From Propionivibrio soli (lineage in GTDB: Bacteria; Pseudomonadota; Gammaproteobacteria; Burkholderiales; Rhodocyclaceae), in the NCBI RefSeq assembly GCF_025770765.1, contig NZ_JANZKY010000005.1, forward strand, positions 186,001-250,000: a DNA stretch of 64,000 nt, read 5' to 3'. The stretch's first letter is position 1, and each line of letters starts with the position of its first letter. The notes below the pieces were generated by a model. It searched no databases. It saw nothing but the letters and a program-made list of their open reading frames with translations, and was not told the DNA's origin. Below, piece by piece: positions 1 through 9,013 of this stretch. A program made the position numbers and the translations under genes.

Positions 1-135
1 GGCCGCCGGCCTTAACCGGATCTTAAACGCATCACGGTGAGAACCGGAAACAATAAATCTCCGTCAGCCGGGAAATCTGAACTCGGCCTTACAATCACTG
101 CTCCAAACCGTTGCCGCGCTTCCCCGGGATGCTCT

Positions 136-1359
136 ATGTTTCGCACTCTGAATACGCCCGCCATATGGGCCATTACGCTGTCCGCTGCGGGCATTCTCAT
201 GATCACGATGGGCGCCCGCCAGTCGATCGGCCTTTTCCTGGCGCCCATTGATACCGCTACGGGCCTTGGGATCGCGTCGATCAGTTTCGCGATGGCCGTA
301 GGGCAGTTCGCGTGGGGAGCCATCCAACCCGTGGCCGGCGCTGTGGCCGACCACTGGGGATCGAAACGGGTGTTGCAGGTTGGTATCGTCCTCCTCGTGC
401 TCGGCAGCGCCCTGACACCGTTCATGAACACCACCTGGGGCCTCGTGTTTTCGCTCGGGCTGCTTTCAGCCATCGGTTCAGGCGCAGGGAGTTTCTCAGT
501 TCTCATCGGCGCGGCGGCTAGCCGCTTGCCGGTTCATGCACGCGGCGCAGCATCGGGGGTAATCAACGCGGGCGGATCCTTCGGTCAGTTCGTCTTCGCC
601 CCGATACTGCAAAAGCTTATCCAGGCGCTGGGTTGGGCAAACGCTTTTTGGGCCCTTGCCTTGGCGACGTTGGGCGCTCTACCCCTGATCGGTGTGTTGG
701 CGCGTACTCCAGGGCATGTGGGCCAAGCGGCCACGGGTGCGGACGAACCCAAGCTCGGACAAAGCGTGCGAAATGCCTTGAAGGACCGGAGCTATCTGTT
801 GCTACACGCCGGCTTTTTCACGTGCGGTTTCCATATCGCGTTTCTGGTCACCCATCTGCCAGGCGAAGTTAATCTGTGCGGACTCCCTCCCTCGGTGGCG
901 AGCTGGTCGTTGGCGATCATCGGAGCAGCAAACATCGTCGGCAGCCTCTATGCCGGGGCGTGGATTGCACGCTACCGGAGCAAATACGTACTCTCCTGGA
1001 TGTACGCGTCGCGCGCCGCCTTGATCGCGCTCTATCTCCTGTCGCCACGAACCGACGTTACCTTCTATCTGTTCGCAGCCGGGCTCGGCTTCACCTGGCT
1101 GGCTACCGTGCCGCCCACCGCGTCGATCATCGGCAAGCTGTTCGGCGTCCGCTACCTCGGAACGTTGTTCGGCCTCACGCTGCTGTCGCATCAGACCGGC
1201 GGCTTTCTCGGTGCGTGGCTCGGAGGAATCGCCATCACGCGATTCGGTGACTACACGTGGATGTGGTACGGGGATATCGTCCTCGCCTGCTTGGCCGCGA
1301 TCGTCAATCTGCCCATTCGGGAGGCCCCGGTGCAGCAAGCCGCGTTGGCGACGTCTTGA
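136..1359 (+). CDS. MFS transporter
   Basis: A 407-residue inner-membrane protein with about twelve hydrophobic segments, the layout of the major facilitator superfamily. The first segment carries GARQSIGLFLAPI, a pattern common in MFS carriers for small organic acids or drugs. The reading frame extends upstream to 37, but the extra 33 residues are polar and unlike an MFS N-terminus, so the ATG at 136 is preferred. A hydrolase gene lies downstream on the same strand after about 150 bases. The substrate cannot be told from sequence; family assignment is secure. Confidence 0.85.
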   Translation: MFRTLNTPAIWAITLSAAGILMITMGARQSIGLFLAPIDTATGLGIASISFAMAVGQFAWGAIQPVAGAVADHWGSKRVLQVGIVLLVLGSALTPFMNTTWGLVFSLGLLSAIGSGAGSFSVLIGAAASRLPVHARGAASGVINAGGSFGQFVFAPILQKLIQALGWANAFWALALATLGALPLIGVLARTPGHVGQAATGADEPKLGQSVRNALKDRSYLLLHAGFFTCGFHIAFLVTHLPGEVNLCGLPPSVASWSLAIIGAANIVGSLYAGAWIARYRSKYVLSWMYASRAALIALYLLSPRTDVTFYLFAAGLGFTWLATVPPTASIIGKLFGVRYLGTLFGLTLLSHQTGGFLGAWLGGIAITRFGDYTWMWYGDIVLACLAAIVNLPIREAPVQQAALATS

Positions 1360-1506
1360 AGCATTAGAATAGCGGCTCTTCGCACCCGCGCTGCACGATG
1401 CGCCGCATAGAGCAGTCGGCATGTTGAGCGGTAAAGCGGAACAATAACGTGACTGCGGCGCGACCGCCGGTAACGCCCGGCGCCGTAGCACGATTTGAGG
1501 CTCAGG

Positions 1507-2370
1507 ATGAAACCATCTCGTACCGAATTCATTTCCGTGCGCGGTCGGCGCTATCACGTCAGGACGTGGGGCGACGACAATGCGCCGACACTCTTTTTCT
1601 TGCACGGCTGGGGCGATGTTGGGGCCTCATTCCAGTTCACGATGGACGAAATGCAGCGAGACTGGCGTGTCATCGCGCCAGACTGGAGAGGTTTCGGCCT
1701 GACACAATGGAATGACGGCGCGTACTGGTTTGCCGACTACATCGCGGACCTCGATATCCTGCTCGAACGCTACTCGCCGGGGAAGGCGGCCCGAATCATC
1801 GGACACAGCCTCGGCGGAATCGTGGCCGGACTCTACGCCGGAATCCGGCCCGCCCGTGTCGAACGCCTAGCGATGCTCGAAGGTTTCGCGCCCTGGATCC
1901 CCGTCCCCGGCGAAACGCCGACGCGCTTCGAAAAGTGGCTGCAGCAGATCCGCGACGACAACTCGGCATTCCGCCAGTATCAACGCCGCGAGGAGTTCGC
2001 GGTTCGGTTGTGCCGAGACAACCCGCGCTTGACGCCCGAGCGCGCGGCCTTTCTTTCCGAACACGCTTTGCTCGCCCGCGATGGCGGCTTCGTCTTCGCC
2101 GGCGACCCGCGTCACCGCTGGATCAACCCGGTTCTGTACCCACTGGATGAGGCCAAGGCCTGCTGGCGTCGCATTACGGCCCCGACGCTCTGGGTCGCCG
2201 GGCGCGAATCGCCGGCGATGGCGCAGTTTGTCGAGCATCCGGAGGATTATCGGGAACGGATGGCATGCTTCGCTCAGGTCGAGGAGGAAGTGATCGACGA
2301 GTGCGGGCACAATCACCATCACGACCAGCCGGAGGCACTTGCCCGTCTGGTCGAAGCCTTTTTCCCCTGA
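1507..2370 (+). CDS. alpha/beta hydrolase
   Basis: A 287-residue soluble alpha/beta-hydrolase. It shows the oxyanion HGWG motif after the second strand, the nucleophile elbow GHSLGG with Ser101, and a C-terminal GHNHHH segment that supplies the catalytic His. The ATG at 1507 follows a GAGG-CTCAGG ribosome site; a TTG at 1495 is the alternative start. Esterase, lipase or C-C hydrolase activity on a small ester-like substrate is inferred from the fold only. It converges on hslU with a 36-base gap and has no informative operon partner. Confidence 0.85.
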   Translation: MKPSRTEFISVRGRRYHVRTWGDDNAPTLFFLHGWGDVGASFQFTMDEMQRDWRVIAPDWRGFGLTQWNDGAYWFADYIADLDILLERYSPGKAARIIGHSLGGIVAGLYAGIRPARVERLAMLEGFAPWIPVPGETPTRFEKWLQQIRDDNSAFRQYQRREEFAVRLCRDNPRLTPERAAFLSEHALLARDGGFVFAGDPRHRWINPVLYPLDEAKACWRRITAPTLWVAGRESPAMAQFVEHPEDYRERMACFAQVEEEVIDECGHNHHHDQPEALARLVEAFFP

Positions 2371-2406
2371 TCGCGCTTTGGGAGGCGATCAGCCGGTGCG
2401 CGTACG

Positions 2407-3738
2407 CTAGAGGACGTAGCGCGAAAGGTCCTCATTGCGCGCGAGTTCAGTGAGCCGGCTGTCGACGTACGCGGCATCGATCGATACCGTTTCGGTACCG
2501 GCACGCCCCGCCGTAAATGAAATTTCCTCAAGCAGCCGCTCCATGACCGTATAAAGTCGGCGCGCGCCGATGTTCTCGGTACGCTCGTTCACCGACCACG
2601 CCACTTCGGCCAGTCGCTTGATCCCATCGGGCTGGAACTCGAGCGAGACGCCCTCGGTGGCAAGCAGCGCTTGGTACTGCATGGTCAAGCAGGCGTCGGT
2701 CTGGGTCAGGATGCGCTCGAAGTCCGCCACCGACAGCGATTCGAGCTCCACGCGAATGGGAAAGCGCCCCTGCAGTTCAGGAATGAGATCGGAAGGCTTT
2801 GCCAGATGGAAGGCCCCGCTGGCAATGAACAGGATGTGGTCGGTGCGGATCATTCCGTACTTCGTCGACACCGTTGTTCCCTCGACAAGCGGTAATAGAT
2901 CGCGCTGAACACCTTGCCGTGATACGTCGGCGCCATGGGCTTCACTGCGCGAGGTGATCTTGTCGATCTCGTCGAGAAAAACGATGCCGTTTTGTTCAAC
3001 GTTGCGCACCGTGTCTACCTTGATCTCATCGTCGTTGACGAGCCGGGAAGCTTCCTCGTCGATGAGGAGTTTGCGTGCCTCGGCGATCTTCAACTTACGC
3101 GACTTCTTGCGTGCGCCGCCGATATTCTGGAACATGCCCTGGATTTGGGACGTCAGCTCTTCCATGCCTGGTGGGGCAAAGATTTCAGCCTGCATGCCGG
3201 CCGTAGCGACTTCGATCTCGATCTCTTTGTCGTCAAGCTCGCCCTCGCGCAACTTCTTGCGGAATTTCTGCCGCGTACCGTTTTCATCAGTGGCTTGCGT
3301 GTCGTTGAAGAAATTCGCCCGCGACGAAGGCAACAATGCGTCGAGGATGCGTTCCTCCGCCGCATCCTCGGCGCGCGGGCGAACCCCCTTCATCGCCATT
3401 TCGCGGGCGTTCTTGACGGCGATCTCGGCCAGATCGCGAATGATCGTCTCGACGTCGCGGCCAACATAGCCGACTTCGGTGAATTTCGTTGCTTCGATCT
3501 TGATGAACGGGGCGTTCGCGAGTCGCGCCAAGCGGCGGGCGATCTCGGTTTTCCCGACGCCCGTCGGCCCAATCATGAGAATGTTCTTCGGCGTAATCTC
3601 CTGGCGCAACGGTTCGTCGACCTGCATGCGGCGCCAACGGTTGCGCAACGCGATGGCGACCGCTTTCTTGGCCTTGCTTTGCCCGACAATGTGCTTGTCG
3701 AGCTCGTGAACGATTTCCTGAGGAGTCATTTGCGTCAT
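2407..3738 (-). CDS. hslU: ATP-dependent protease ATPase subunit HslU
   Basis: A 443-residue AAA+ unfoldase that feeds substrates to the HslV peptidase. Visible features are Walker A GPTGVGKT (57-64), the pore-loop GYVG (90-93), Walker [10 protein letters not shown], the I-domain between them, and a C-terminal LSRYVL tail of the type that docks into HslV and activates it. Length is normal for the family. Normally hslU follows hslV directly in one operon; here hslV lies 1.36 kb away with two genes of opposite orientation between them, so hslU must use its own promoter in 3739-3851 or depend on readthrough. Confidence 0.97.
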   Translation of the reverse strand: MTQMTPQEIVHELDKHIVGQSKAKKAVAIALRNRWRRMQVDEPLRQEITPKNILMIGPTGVGKTEIARRLARLANAPFIKIEATKFTEVGYVGRDVETIIRDLAEIAVKNAREMAMKGVRPRAEDAAEERILDALLPSSRANFFNDTQATDENGTRQKFRKKLREGELDDKEIEIEVATAGMQAEIFAPPGMEELTSQIQGMFQNIGGARKKSRKLKIAEARKLLIDEEASRLVNDDEIKVDTVRNVEQNGIVFLDEIDKITSRSEAHGADVSRQGVQRDLLPLVEGTTVSTKYGMIRTDHILFIASGAFHLAKPSDLIPELQGRFPIRVELESLSVADFERILTQTDACLTMQYQALLATEGVSLEFQPDGIKRLAEVAWSVNERTENIGARRLYTVMERLLEEISFTAGRAGTETVSIDAAYVDSRLTELARNEDLSRYVL

Positions 3739-3851
3739 GGGGAGGCCTGCTGCATTGCTGAGTTACCGGGACATAATGTTCTCATCGACGACGCGATGTG
3801 GCAAACTTCCTCGCCAAGCATTCATGCCAAAAACCAATTCCGGAGCGCGCC

Positions 3852-4172
3852 ATGAAGTCCCGCACTGTGTGCTTTTCCCCAGGCTGCATCGCTCCGGGAA
3901 TGACGCTCGCCAAACCCGTCACAGACCGCGAAGGCAAAACGCTCCTCTCTGCCGACACCGAACTCGATCTGGAAACGATCGACCGGCTCATTCGGCGCGG
4001 CGTCGAAACTGTCTGGATCCAGGTCTTGGATACGCGCGACGAACTGACGATCGCCGACGACCTCGCCGCTGCTCAATCCCGCGTCGAGAAGATTTTTCGC
4101 GGACCGGGGAGTGCTGCACGCCAAACGCTCCGAGCAGCGGTATTGCAATACCGTCTGGATACGACGAAATGA
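3852..4172 (+). CDS. small DUF3391-like protein, partner of HDOD gene
   Basis: A 106-residue soluble protein resembling the N-terminal module found before HD-GYP and HDOD domains: a GMTLAKPV motif, then a helix and VETVWIQ. The N-terminus of the HD-GYP protein at 40014 has the same pattern (GMHLKEF and KEVWIDTD). Start ATG 3852 has GGAG six bases upstream; an in-frame ATG at 3798 is possible. Its stop overlaps the start of the next gene as ATGA, so the two are probably translationally coupled and work together. Function beyond signalling is unknown. Confidence 0.7.
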   Translation: MKSRTVCFSPGCIAPGMTLAKPVTDREGKTLLSADTELDLETIDRLIRRGVETVWIQVLDTRDELTIADDLAAAQSRVEKIFRGPGSAARQTLRAAVLQYRLDTTK

Positions 4173-5008
4173 CGCCAACACCCCGGCTGCACGAACTCAC
4201 GTCACACGCCACGGCGCTGCCCTCGTTGCCTGAAGTGGTGAGCTACTTGATGCGCTCGCTCGGCGATGAGCAGGCCGATGTCGATACGCTGGTTCACCAT
4301 ATCAACTCTGACCCCGTCATCGTCGCGCGGTTGCTTTCTGCTGCAAACTCAGTCGCTTCGGGGCTTTCGACTCCGATTCATTCGGTTCGGCAAGCCTTCC
4401 TGTTCCTCGGTGTGGACCGTATCGTCAGTATCATCCTCGCTTCAGCGCTGAGCTACCGATACGACATCCGCAACTCAGGATTCGACACCCACCTGCTTTG
4501 GCGTCACTCGCTCGGTGTCGCCATTTGCGCGCGCGTCATGGCCGAGCAGATAGGCATCAATCCCGACGTCGCGTTCACGAGCGGGCTCTTGCACGACATT
4601 GGACAGTTGCTCATGTATACGGCGAGTCCAGCAAGTTACGTGCGTACGCTGCAAGTCCACTATGCGGAAGACATTACGCTGGTTGCCGCGGAACGCTCGG
4701 TGTTCGGTTACGATCATGCCGCCGCGGGCCGCATGTTGGCTCGCGCCTGGCGATTGCCGATCGAAACAGAAGAAGCCATCGCCGCTCACCATGAACCGGA
4801 CGAAATAGGCAGCGAAATCGGCGACCTGATCCACGTTGCCGAGGTTCTCAGCCACGCCCTAGATCTCGGCGAGCAGCCGGAAAACCGTGTCCCGGATCTA
4901 TCCGACCTTGCTTGCGCAAAACTTGGTATTTCGTGGCCGAAACTGGCCAGTCAATTTGCGGAGATCGAGGCGCGGTACGATGGCATTCGCTTGGCGTTGG
5001 GAGCCTGA
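4169..5008 (+). CDS. HDOD domain signalling protein
   Basis: A 279-residue cytoplasmic protein made almost wholly of an HDOD domain (about residues 10-210). Seen features are LPSLPEVV at the start, the DPVIVARLLSAANS helix and the LLHDIGQLL element. HDOD proteins are mostly non-catalytic relatives of HD phosphohydrolases that act in signal transduction, for example in motility or stress control. The start overlaps the stop of the preceding small gene by four bases. The pair interrupts the hslV-hslU order and reads against both genes. Confidence 0.88.
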   Translation: MTPTPRLHELTSHATALPSLPEVVSYLMRSLGDEQADVDTLVHHINSDPVIVARLLSAANSVASGLSTPIHSVRQAFLFLGVDRIVSIILASALSYRYDIRNSGFDTHLLWRHSLGVAICARVMAEQIGINPDVAFTSGLLHDIGQLLMYTASPASYVRTLQVHYAEDITLVAAERSVFGYDHAAAGRMLARAWRLPIETEEAIAAHHEPDEIGSEIGDLIHVAEVLSHALDLGEQPENRVPDLSDLACAKLGISWPKLASQFAEIEARYDGIRLALGA

Positions 5009-5074
5009 CAAGCAGGGAGTGATTCTTTGAGTGCACCGCAGTAACTCATCGCAAAGCCGTACGGTCTCACTTCT

Positions 5075-5101
5075 TTAAGGCGTATTCCGGCGCCGCCTTA
5101 A
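5075..5101. terminator. possible stem-loop between convergent genes
   Basis: TTAAGGCG at 5075-5082 can pair with CGCCTTAA at 5094-5101 around an 11-base loop. It lies between the convergent ends of the HDOD gene and hslV and overlaps the hslV stop codon. Neither strand has a good T-run after the stem, so termination is uncertain. Confidence 0.25.
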
Positions 5102-5634
5102 CCGAGCGTTTCGATCGTAAAGCTGCGATTGGTGTAGATACAAAGGTCGCCGGCTATCTCGAGCGACTTGCGCACGATATCGACCGGTTCAAGTGCCGTG
5201 TTCTCGATCAGGGCCCGCGCAGCGGACTGCGCGAAAGCGCCTCCCGAACCAATCGCGACAATCCCGTACTCGGGTTCAAGGACATCCCCATTGCCCGTGA
5301 TTACGAGCGAGTTTTGTTGATCGGCAACGGCCAGCATCGCCTCCAAACGCCGGAGGGCACGATCGCTGCGCCAGTCTTTCGCCAATTCGACGGCAGACCG
5401 CAGCAGGTTGCCCTGATGCTTGTCGAGCTTTGCCTCGAAGCGCTCGAAGAGCGTAAAGGCATCCGCCGTCCCACCGGCGAAGCCCGCCAATATCCGTTCC
5501 TGATAAATGCGCCGAACCTTGCGGGCGCTGGCCTTGATGACGATGTTGCCCAGAGTCACCTGGCCGTCGCCGCCCATGGCCACGCGATTGTCGCGACGCA
5601 CGGAGAGTATGGTCGTGCCGTGGTATTGCTCCAT
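5098..5634 (-). CDS. hslV: ATP-dependent protease peptidase subunit HslV
   Basis: A 178-residue proteasome-like peptidase that forms dodecamers with HslU caps. The catalytic Thr is at position 7 after a short MEQYHG propeptide, followed by TILSVRR and GGDGQVTLG. The C-terminal [12 protein letters not shown] ending fits betaproteobacterial HslV. It lies nine bases after the STAS-domain gene, so it is probably co-transcribed with that gene rather than leading an hslVU operon. Confidence 0.97.
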   Translation of the reverse strand: MEQYHGTTILSVRRDNRVAMGGDGQVTLGNIVIKASARKVRRIYQERILAGFAGGTADAFTLFERFEAKLDKHQGNLLRSAVELAKDWRSDRALRRLEAMLAVADQQNSLVITGNGDVLEPEYGIVAIGSGGAFAQSAARALIENTALEPVDIVRKSLEIAGDLCIYTNRSFTIETLG

Positions 5635-5643
5635 CGTGGGCCT

Positions 5644-6891
5644 CTAGTACTTCGCGAATACAAGCGTCGCTACGGCTTTCAGCCCGATGACGCCGAACAA
5701 TTCCGCGACAAGATGATTGGGATGGCGAAACACGATCTGTTTGCCAGATCGCCGAATGGTGGTGAGAACGTTAAGCAGCGCACCGGCACTGACGAAATCC
5801 ATACGCCTCAGGGCCGCGCAGTCGATCAACACCGGGTCGTGGAATTCCGCGTACGCTGGGAGATCCGTAAAGCGCGAGTTCTTGACCTCTCCGCGCAACA
5901 TGTAGGTATCGGCGTCAAGTTCGTCGGGCGCATCGGCCGCCAATTGCAAAACCGGTTCCGGCGTGGCAACCCGGGTCGGCTCCCAGGAAGGAGGCGACTC
6001 CTCAAACGTGACGGCGTAATTAATGGCCACATCCTCAAACGCGTCGTGCTGTCCTTGCATCTGGCAGAGTTCCAGCAGCAGCAGCCAACACTCCCTGTTC
6101 TCGGCCTTTCCTGCCTCGACGCGTTCCTCTACGAGTGCTCCAATCGCGTCTCTACCAAGTAGCTCAAGCCCACGCTTTGACTTATGCGCCTTCTGTAGAA
6201 GCGTTAGTAAGCGTCCGCATCCGTCGTTGTCGAGGCAAGTCACCTTAGACAAATCAACGCGCAGTTTTGGCGACCGCTCCATTGCCTGGCGCATAGCCTC
6301 AAAACCAGCGTCGTTTTCCCCCAGCAATTCCCCTCTGAACAAAACGCTGCCAACCGCTTGTTCCACAAGTTTCGGCGACCCGGTGGACTTATCACGCCAA
6401 CTCGGCGGCGATTTTTCATAGCCGCGGGCGTATTCAATCCCCAGTGCCTCGAACGCTGCTTTCTTCCCGGTCAGGCGATATAGGTCGAAAAGCATCTGCC
6501 AAAGGCGTTCGGCTTTCGCCGTGTGGTAGGCATGCGCCGCCGCTTCGAGAACTGACGAGGCCGCCTCGTCTTGGCCATTGGAGAAGAGCACCGCCGCCTC
6601 TTCGGCCGCGGCGTCGACCGGGTCAGCCTCTTCGACAATCTGAAAACCCTGATCGCTTTGGCTAAAGCGAAAATCTGAAAATTCGATCGACGGACTTTCG
6701 ATCTTCTGCTCAGCCGCCGGAGCGGAGGCGGTTCCCGCCTCAGCGTTTGCACCGGTTCCAGAGGATGGTGCTTCGGGTTTTCCCGACGGGCGTGGCTTGA
6801 CCGCGGGTCTCGCGACCATTTTTTCCGGTGGCTTTTTGAAGAAGGAGAAAACCATAACGCGTTGAGAACTCTCGTGAGCCGAGAGGTTCAT
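5644..6891 (-). CDS. double STAS-domain protein with internal duplication
   Basis: A 415-residue cytoplasmic protein. After a Pro/Ala-rich linker (about 20-70) there are two copies of one unit: a helical segment ending AFEALGIEYARGYEKSPPSW (146-165) or AFEDVAINYAVTFEESPPSW (284-303), each followed by a STAS-like domain (about 187-260 and 325-410). STAS domains bind partner proteins or nucleotides, as in anti-sigma antagonists and Mla-type transport. No kinase or transport partner is adjacent; the close neighbour is hslV. An ATG at 6855 (MVFSFFKK) is an alternative start. The specific role is unknown. Confidence 0.75.
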   Translation of the reverse strand: MNLSAHESSQRVMVFSFFKKPPEKMVARPAVKPRPSGKPEAPSSGTGANAEAGTASAPAAEQKIESPSIEFSDFRFSQSDQGFQIVEEADPVDAAAEEAAVLFSNGQDEAASSVLEAAAHAYHTAKAERLWQMLFDLYRLTGKKAAFEALGIEYARGYEKSPPSWRDKSTGSPKLVEQAVGSVLFRGELLGENDAGFEAMRQAMERSPKLRVDLSKVTCLDNDGCGRLLTLLQKAHKSKRGLELLGRDAIGALVEERVEAGKAENRECWLLLLELCQMQGQHDAFEDVAINYAVTFEESPPSWEPTRVATPEPVLQLAADAPDELDADTYMLRGEVKNSRFTDLPAYAEFHDPVLIDCAALRRMDFVSAGALLNVLTTIRRSGKQIVFRHPNHLVAELFGVIGLKAVATLVFAKY

Positions 6892-7002
6892 CTTTTAACA
6901 CATCCCCATTCACTCTGCAATTTTCGCGCCTTGCTGTCGAAACGTTGAAATGGTCGGTTCGACGCGAGTCCGGCCGGGACCCGGAGGTCTCTTAACTCCG
7001 AT

Positions 7003-7485
7003 TTACCTTGGTTGCGGGGATATAGAAACCTTACCCAAAGCCCCCGAACACGCTTGGCAGATACCCCTCAAGTCGAAATCCAGCCGTGACAGCGAGAATC
7101 CTGGAGGCAAATCGGGGGCGAGAGGAGGCGCTGCGTCGAGACAATACACTTTGCCACAGTGCTCGCAGCGGAAATGAACGTGCGTCTTGTGTTCGCTTTC
7201 CGAGGCCGCGGAGAAGCGGAATACGCGGTGTTTGTCGGAACTCCGATGGGCCAAACCAAGCTCCACCAGCCAGTCGAGCACGCGGTAGAGCGTAACCCGA
7301 TCCAGTGCGCTGTCCCCAAGCGCAAGCTCAATCTCGCTATGCGTCAATGCGGCGGGAGCGCCGCGCAACAGTTTCAGGACGCACACTCGCGCCGGCGTAG
7401 CACGGGCGCCCGCGCGACGAATTTGCTCGGCAACGGGATCGACACAAGATGCGTGAGGGACTGGCAAGGCTGTAGTTAGCGACAC
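7003..7485 (-). CDS. Fur family metalloregulator, Zur-like
   Basis: A 160-residue winged-helix repressor of the Fur superfamily. The N-terminal half has the DNA-binding helix region (ALTHSEIELAL and DRVTLYRVLDWLVELGL). The C-terminal half has two CxxC pairs, C107/C110 and C143/C146, that form the structural zinc site, and an HKTHVHFRC metal region. The short acidic tail and HFRCEHCG resemble zinc-responsive Zur more than Fur, but no zinc transporter lies nearby, so the metal is unproven. It is divergent from msrB, with an inverted repeat between them. Confidence 0.85.
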   Translation of the reverse strand: MSLTTALPVPHASCVDPVAEQIRRAGARATPARVCVLKLLRGAPAALTHSEIELALGDSALDRVTLYRVLDWLVELGLAHRSSDKHRVFRFSAASESEHKTHVHFRCEHCGKVYCLDAAPPLAPDLPPGFSLSRLDFDLRGICQACSGALGKVSISPQPR

Positions 7486-7542
7486 AAAAGGGACGAGGAG
7501 CCGCGGATGATTACACCATAGGCCCCAACGCCGTGCAATCGG

Positions 7543-7579
7543 GTTCCACTCCGGCGGAAAACCGGCTTGGAAGTGGAAC
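7543..7579. repeat. inverted repeat upstream of msrB
   Basis: GTTCCACT at 7543-7550 and AGTGGAAC at 7572-7579 form an eight-base stem, with an inner CCGG/CCGG pair closing a small loop. It lies between the divergent Fur-family gene and msrB, 83 bases before the msrB start. It could be an RNA hairpin or a protein operator. Confidence 0.45.
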
Positions 7580-7662
7580 TTGGAACTGAGCCCGCCAACG
7601 ATTGCCGAATGGATGAGACCGCTATTCCGTACGAAACGGCGTTTGTAAAGAAAGGGTTGCTC

Positions 7663-8076
7663 ATGAACGAAGCAAAATCGACATGCGAATGGAGCCAGAC
7701 CGTGGATCCCACGGCTTACCGCGTTCTATTCGAGGACGCTACCGAACGCGCGGGGACAAGCCCCCTCAATGACGAAAAACGTGAGGGAACGTACATCTGC
7801 GCGGCCTGTTTTCGGCCGCTCTTCGATAGTTCGGCCAAGTACGACAGCGGCACGGGTTGGCCAAGTTTTCTCTACGCTTTGCCGGGTGCGGTCGACACGA
7901 AGACCGACTCAAAACTGATCTACCCGCGCACCGAATACCATTGCGCGCACTGCGGTGGGCATCAAGGGCACGTGTTCGACGACGGCCCGAAGCCGAAGGG
8001 AAAGCGCTATTGCAACAACGGAGTAGCGCTTCGTTTCGTTCCCCGAGGCGAGCCGCTTCCGGAACCGCGAAACTGA
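7663..8076 (+). CDS. msrB: peptide-methionine (R)-S-oxide reductase
   Basis: A 137-residue MsrB that reduces methionine-R-sulfoxide in proteins using thioredoxin. Two zinc-binding CxxC pairs (C46/C49 and C94/C97), the GTGWPSF substrate motif, GHVFDDGP, and the catalytic Cys117 in RYCNNGVALRF are all present. Start ATG 7663 follows an AAAGGG site. Upstream in-frame ATGs at 7567 and 7609 would add a non-conserved extension. The length and motifs fit a stand-alone enzyme, not an MsrA fusion. Confidence 0.95.
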   Translation: MNEAKSTCEWSQTVDPTAYRVLFEDATERAGTSPLNDEKREGTYICAACFRPLFDSSAKYDSGTGWPSFLYALPGAVDTKTDSKLIYPRTEYHCAHCGGHQGHVFDDGPKPKGKRYCNNGVALRFVPRGEPLPEPRN

Positions 8077-8095
8077 ACCGCCGGGCCATCGCCCG

Positions 8096-8995
8096 TCATT
8101 TTCTTTTTGCCCGCGGGTGAGCGGTGTCGTAGACCTTCGCGAGGTGCTGAAAATCGAGATGTGTATAGACCTGGGTCGAGGCGATGCTCGCGTGGCCGAG
8201 CATTTCCTGTACCGCGCGTAGATCGCCAGATGACTGCAACACGTGCGACGCAAACGAATGGCGCAGCATATGAGGGTGCACGTGCGTTGGCAGTCCTTGC
8301 GCTTGCGCACGCCGCTTGAGCCGTTCCTCGATAACGCGTGGGCTGATTCGTGCCCCTCGCTTGCCGACAAAGACGGCCCGCTCGTCCGGGGAAGCAAGTT
8401 CGACCCGCCGAGTCATCCATAGCGCCACCGCTTCGCGCGCCTTGGAGCCTACAGGAACGATTCGGGGCTTGTTGCGTTTGCCGACAACACGGACTTCGCC
8501 AGCCAACAAATCCTCGACGCAATCCAGATCAAGGCTGGCCAGTTCGGCCAGACGGAGCCCCGAAGAGTAGAAAAGTTCGTACATCGCTCGGTCGCGAATG
8601 TCCTCCACCGAATCGGGCACATAGTCTAAAAGGCGCCCCGCCTCGTCCGGCGAAAGCGCGTTCGGCAACCGTTTCGGGCTCTTCGGCGCCCGAACCCCGT
8701 CAACCGGATTCGCTGCTACGAGACCGCGGCGGCCAAGCCACCGATAGAAACCACGCCAGGCCGAAAGCGACCGGGCGAGCGAGCGGCCACTAAGCCCGCG
8801 GGAATGGAGTTGCCCAACGAAGCGGCGCACTTCATGGGTCTGCAACCCATCCAACGCGATCTCCCGCGTACCTTCATGCAAGAGCTTGCACAACGTGGAC
8901 AGATCGCGTCTGTAGTTGGCAATCGTATGCGGAGAAACGCGTCGTTGTTGCGCGAGTTCCTCGATATACGCGTCAGCCTGTTCATCGGCGGTCAC
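8096..8995 (-). CDS. xerC: tyrosine recombinase XerC
   Basis: A 299-residue site-specific recombinase that with XerD resolves chromosome dimers at dif. All catalytic residues are seen: Arg148 (SSGLRLAEL), Lys173 (GKRNKPR), His242 and Arg245 (HPHMLRHSF), His268 (LGHAS) and Tyr277 (TQVYTHL). It is the last gene of the dapF-DUF484-xerC run, a conserved order in Proteobacteria that supports XerC over XerD or an integrase. It starts 18 bases after the DUF484 gene ends. Confidence 0.95.
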   Translation of the reverse strand: MTADEQADAYIEELAQQRRVSPHTIANYRRDLSTLCKLLHEGTREIALDGLQTHEVRRFVGQLHSRGLSGRSLARSLSAWRGFYRWLGRRGLVAANPVDGVRAPKSPKRLPNALSPDEAGRLLDYVPDSVEDIRDRAMYELFYSSGLRLAELASLDLDCVEDLLAGEVRVVGKRNKPRIVPVGSKAREAVALWMTRRVELASPDERAVFVGKRGARISPRVIEERLKRRAQAQGLPTHVHPHMLRHSFASHVLQSSGDLRAVQEMLGHASIASTQVYTHLDFQHLAKVYDTAHPRAKRK

Positions 8996-9013
8996 ATCCG
9001 CCTCCTCGCGCCT

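Noticed and set aside
2935-3855. A 306-codon plus-strand frame inside hslU
   Set aside because: It is antisense to a highly conserved ATPase gene, has no recognisable motif and arises from GC-rich codon use.
6950-7000. A GGTTCGA-like stretch reminiscent of a tRNA T-loop
   Set aside because: No acceptor stem, anticodon arm or CCA end can be formed around it.
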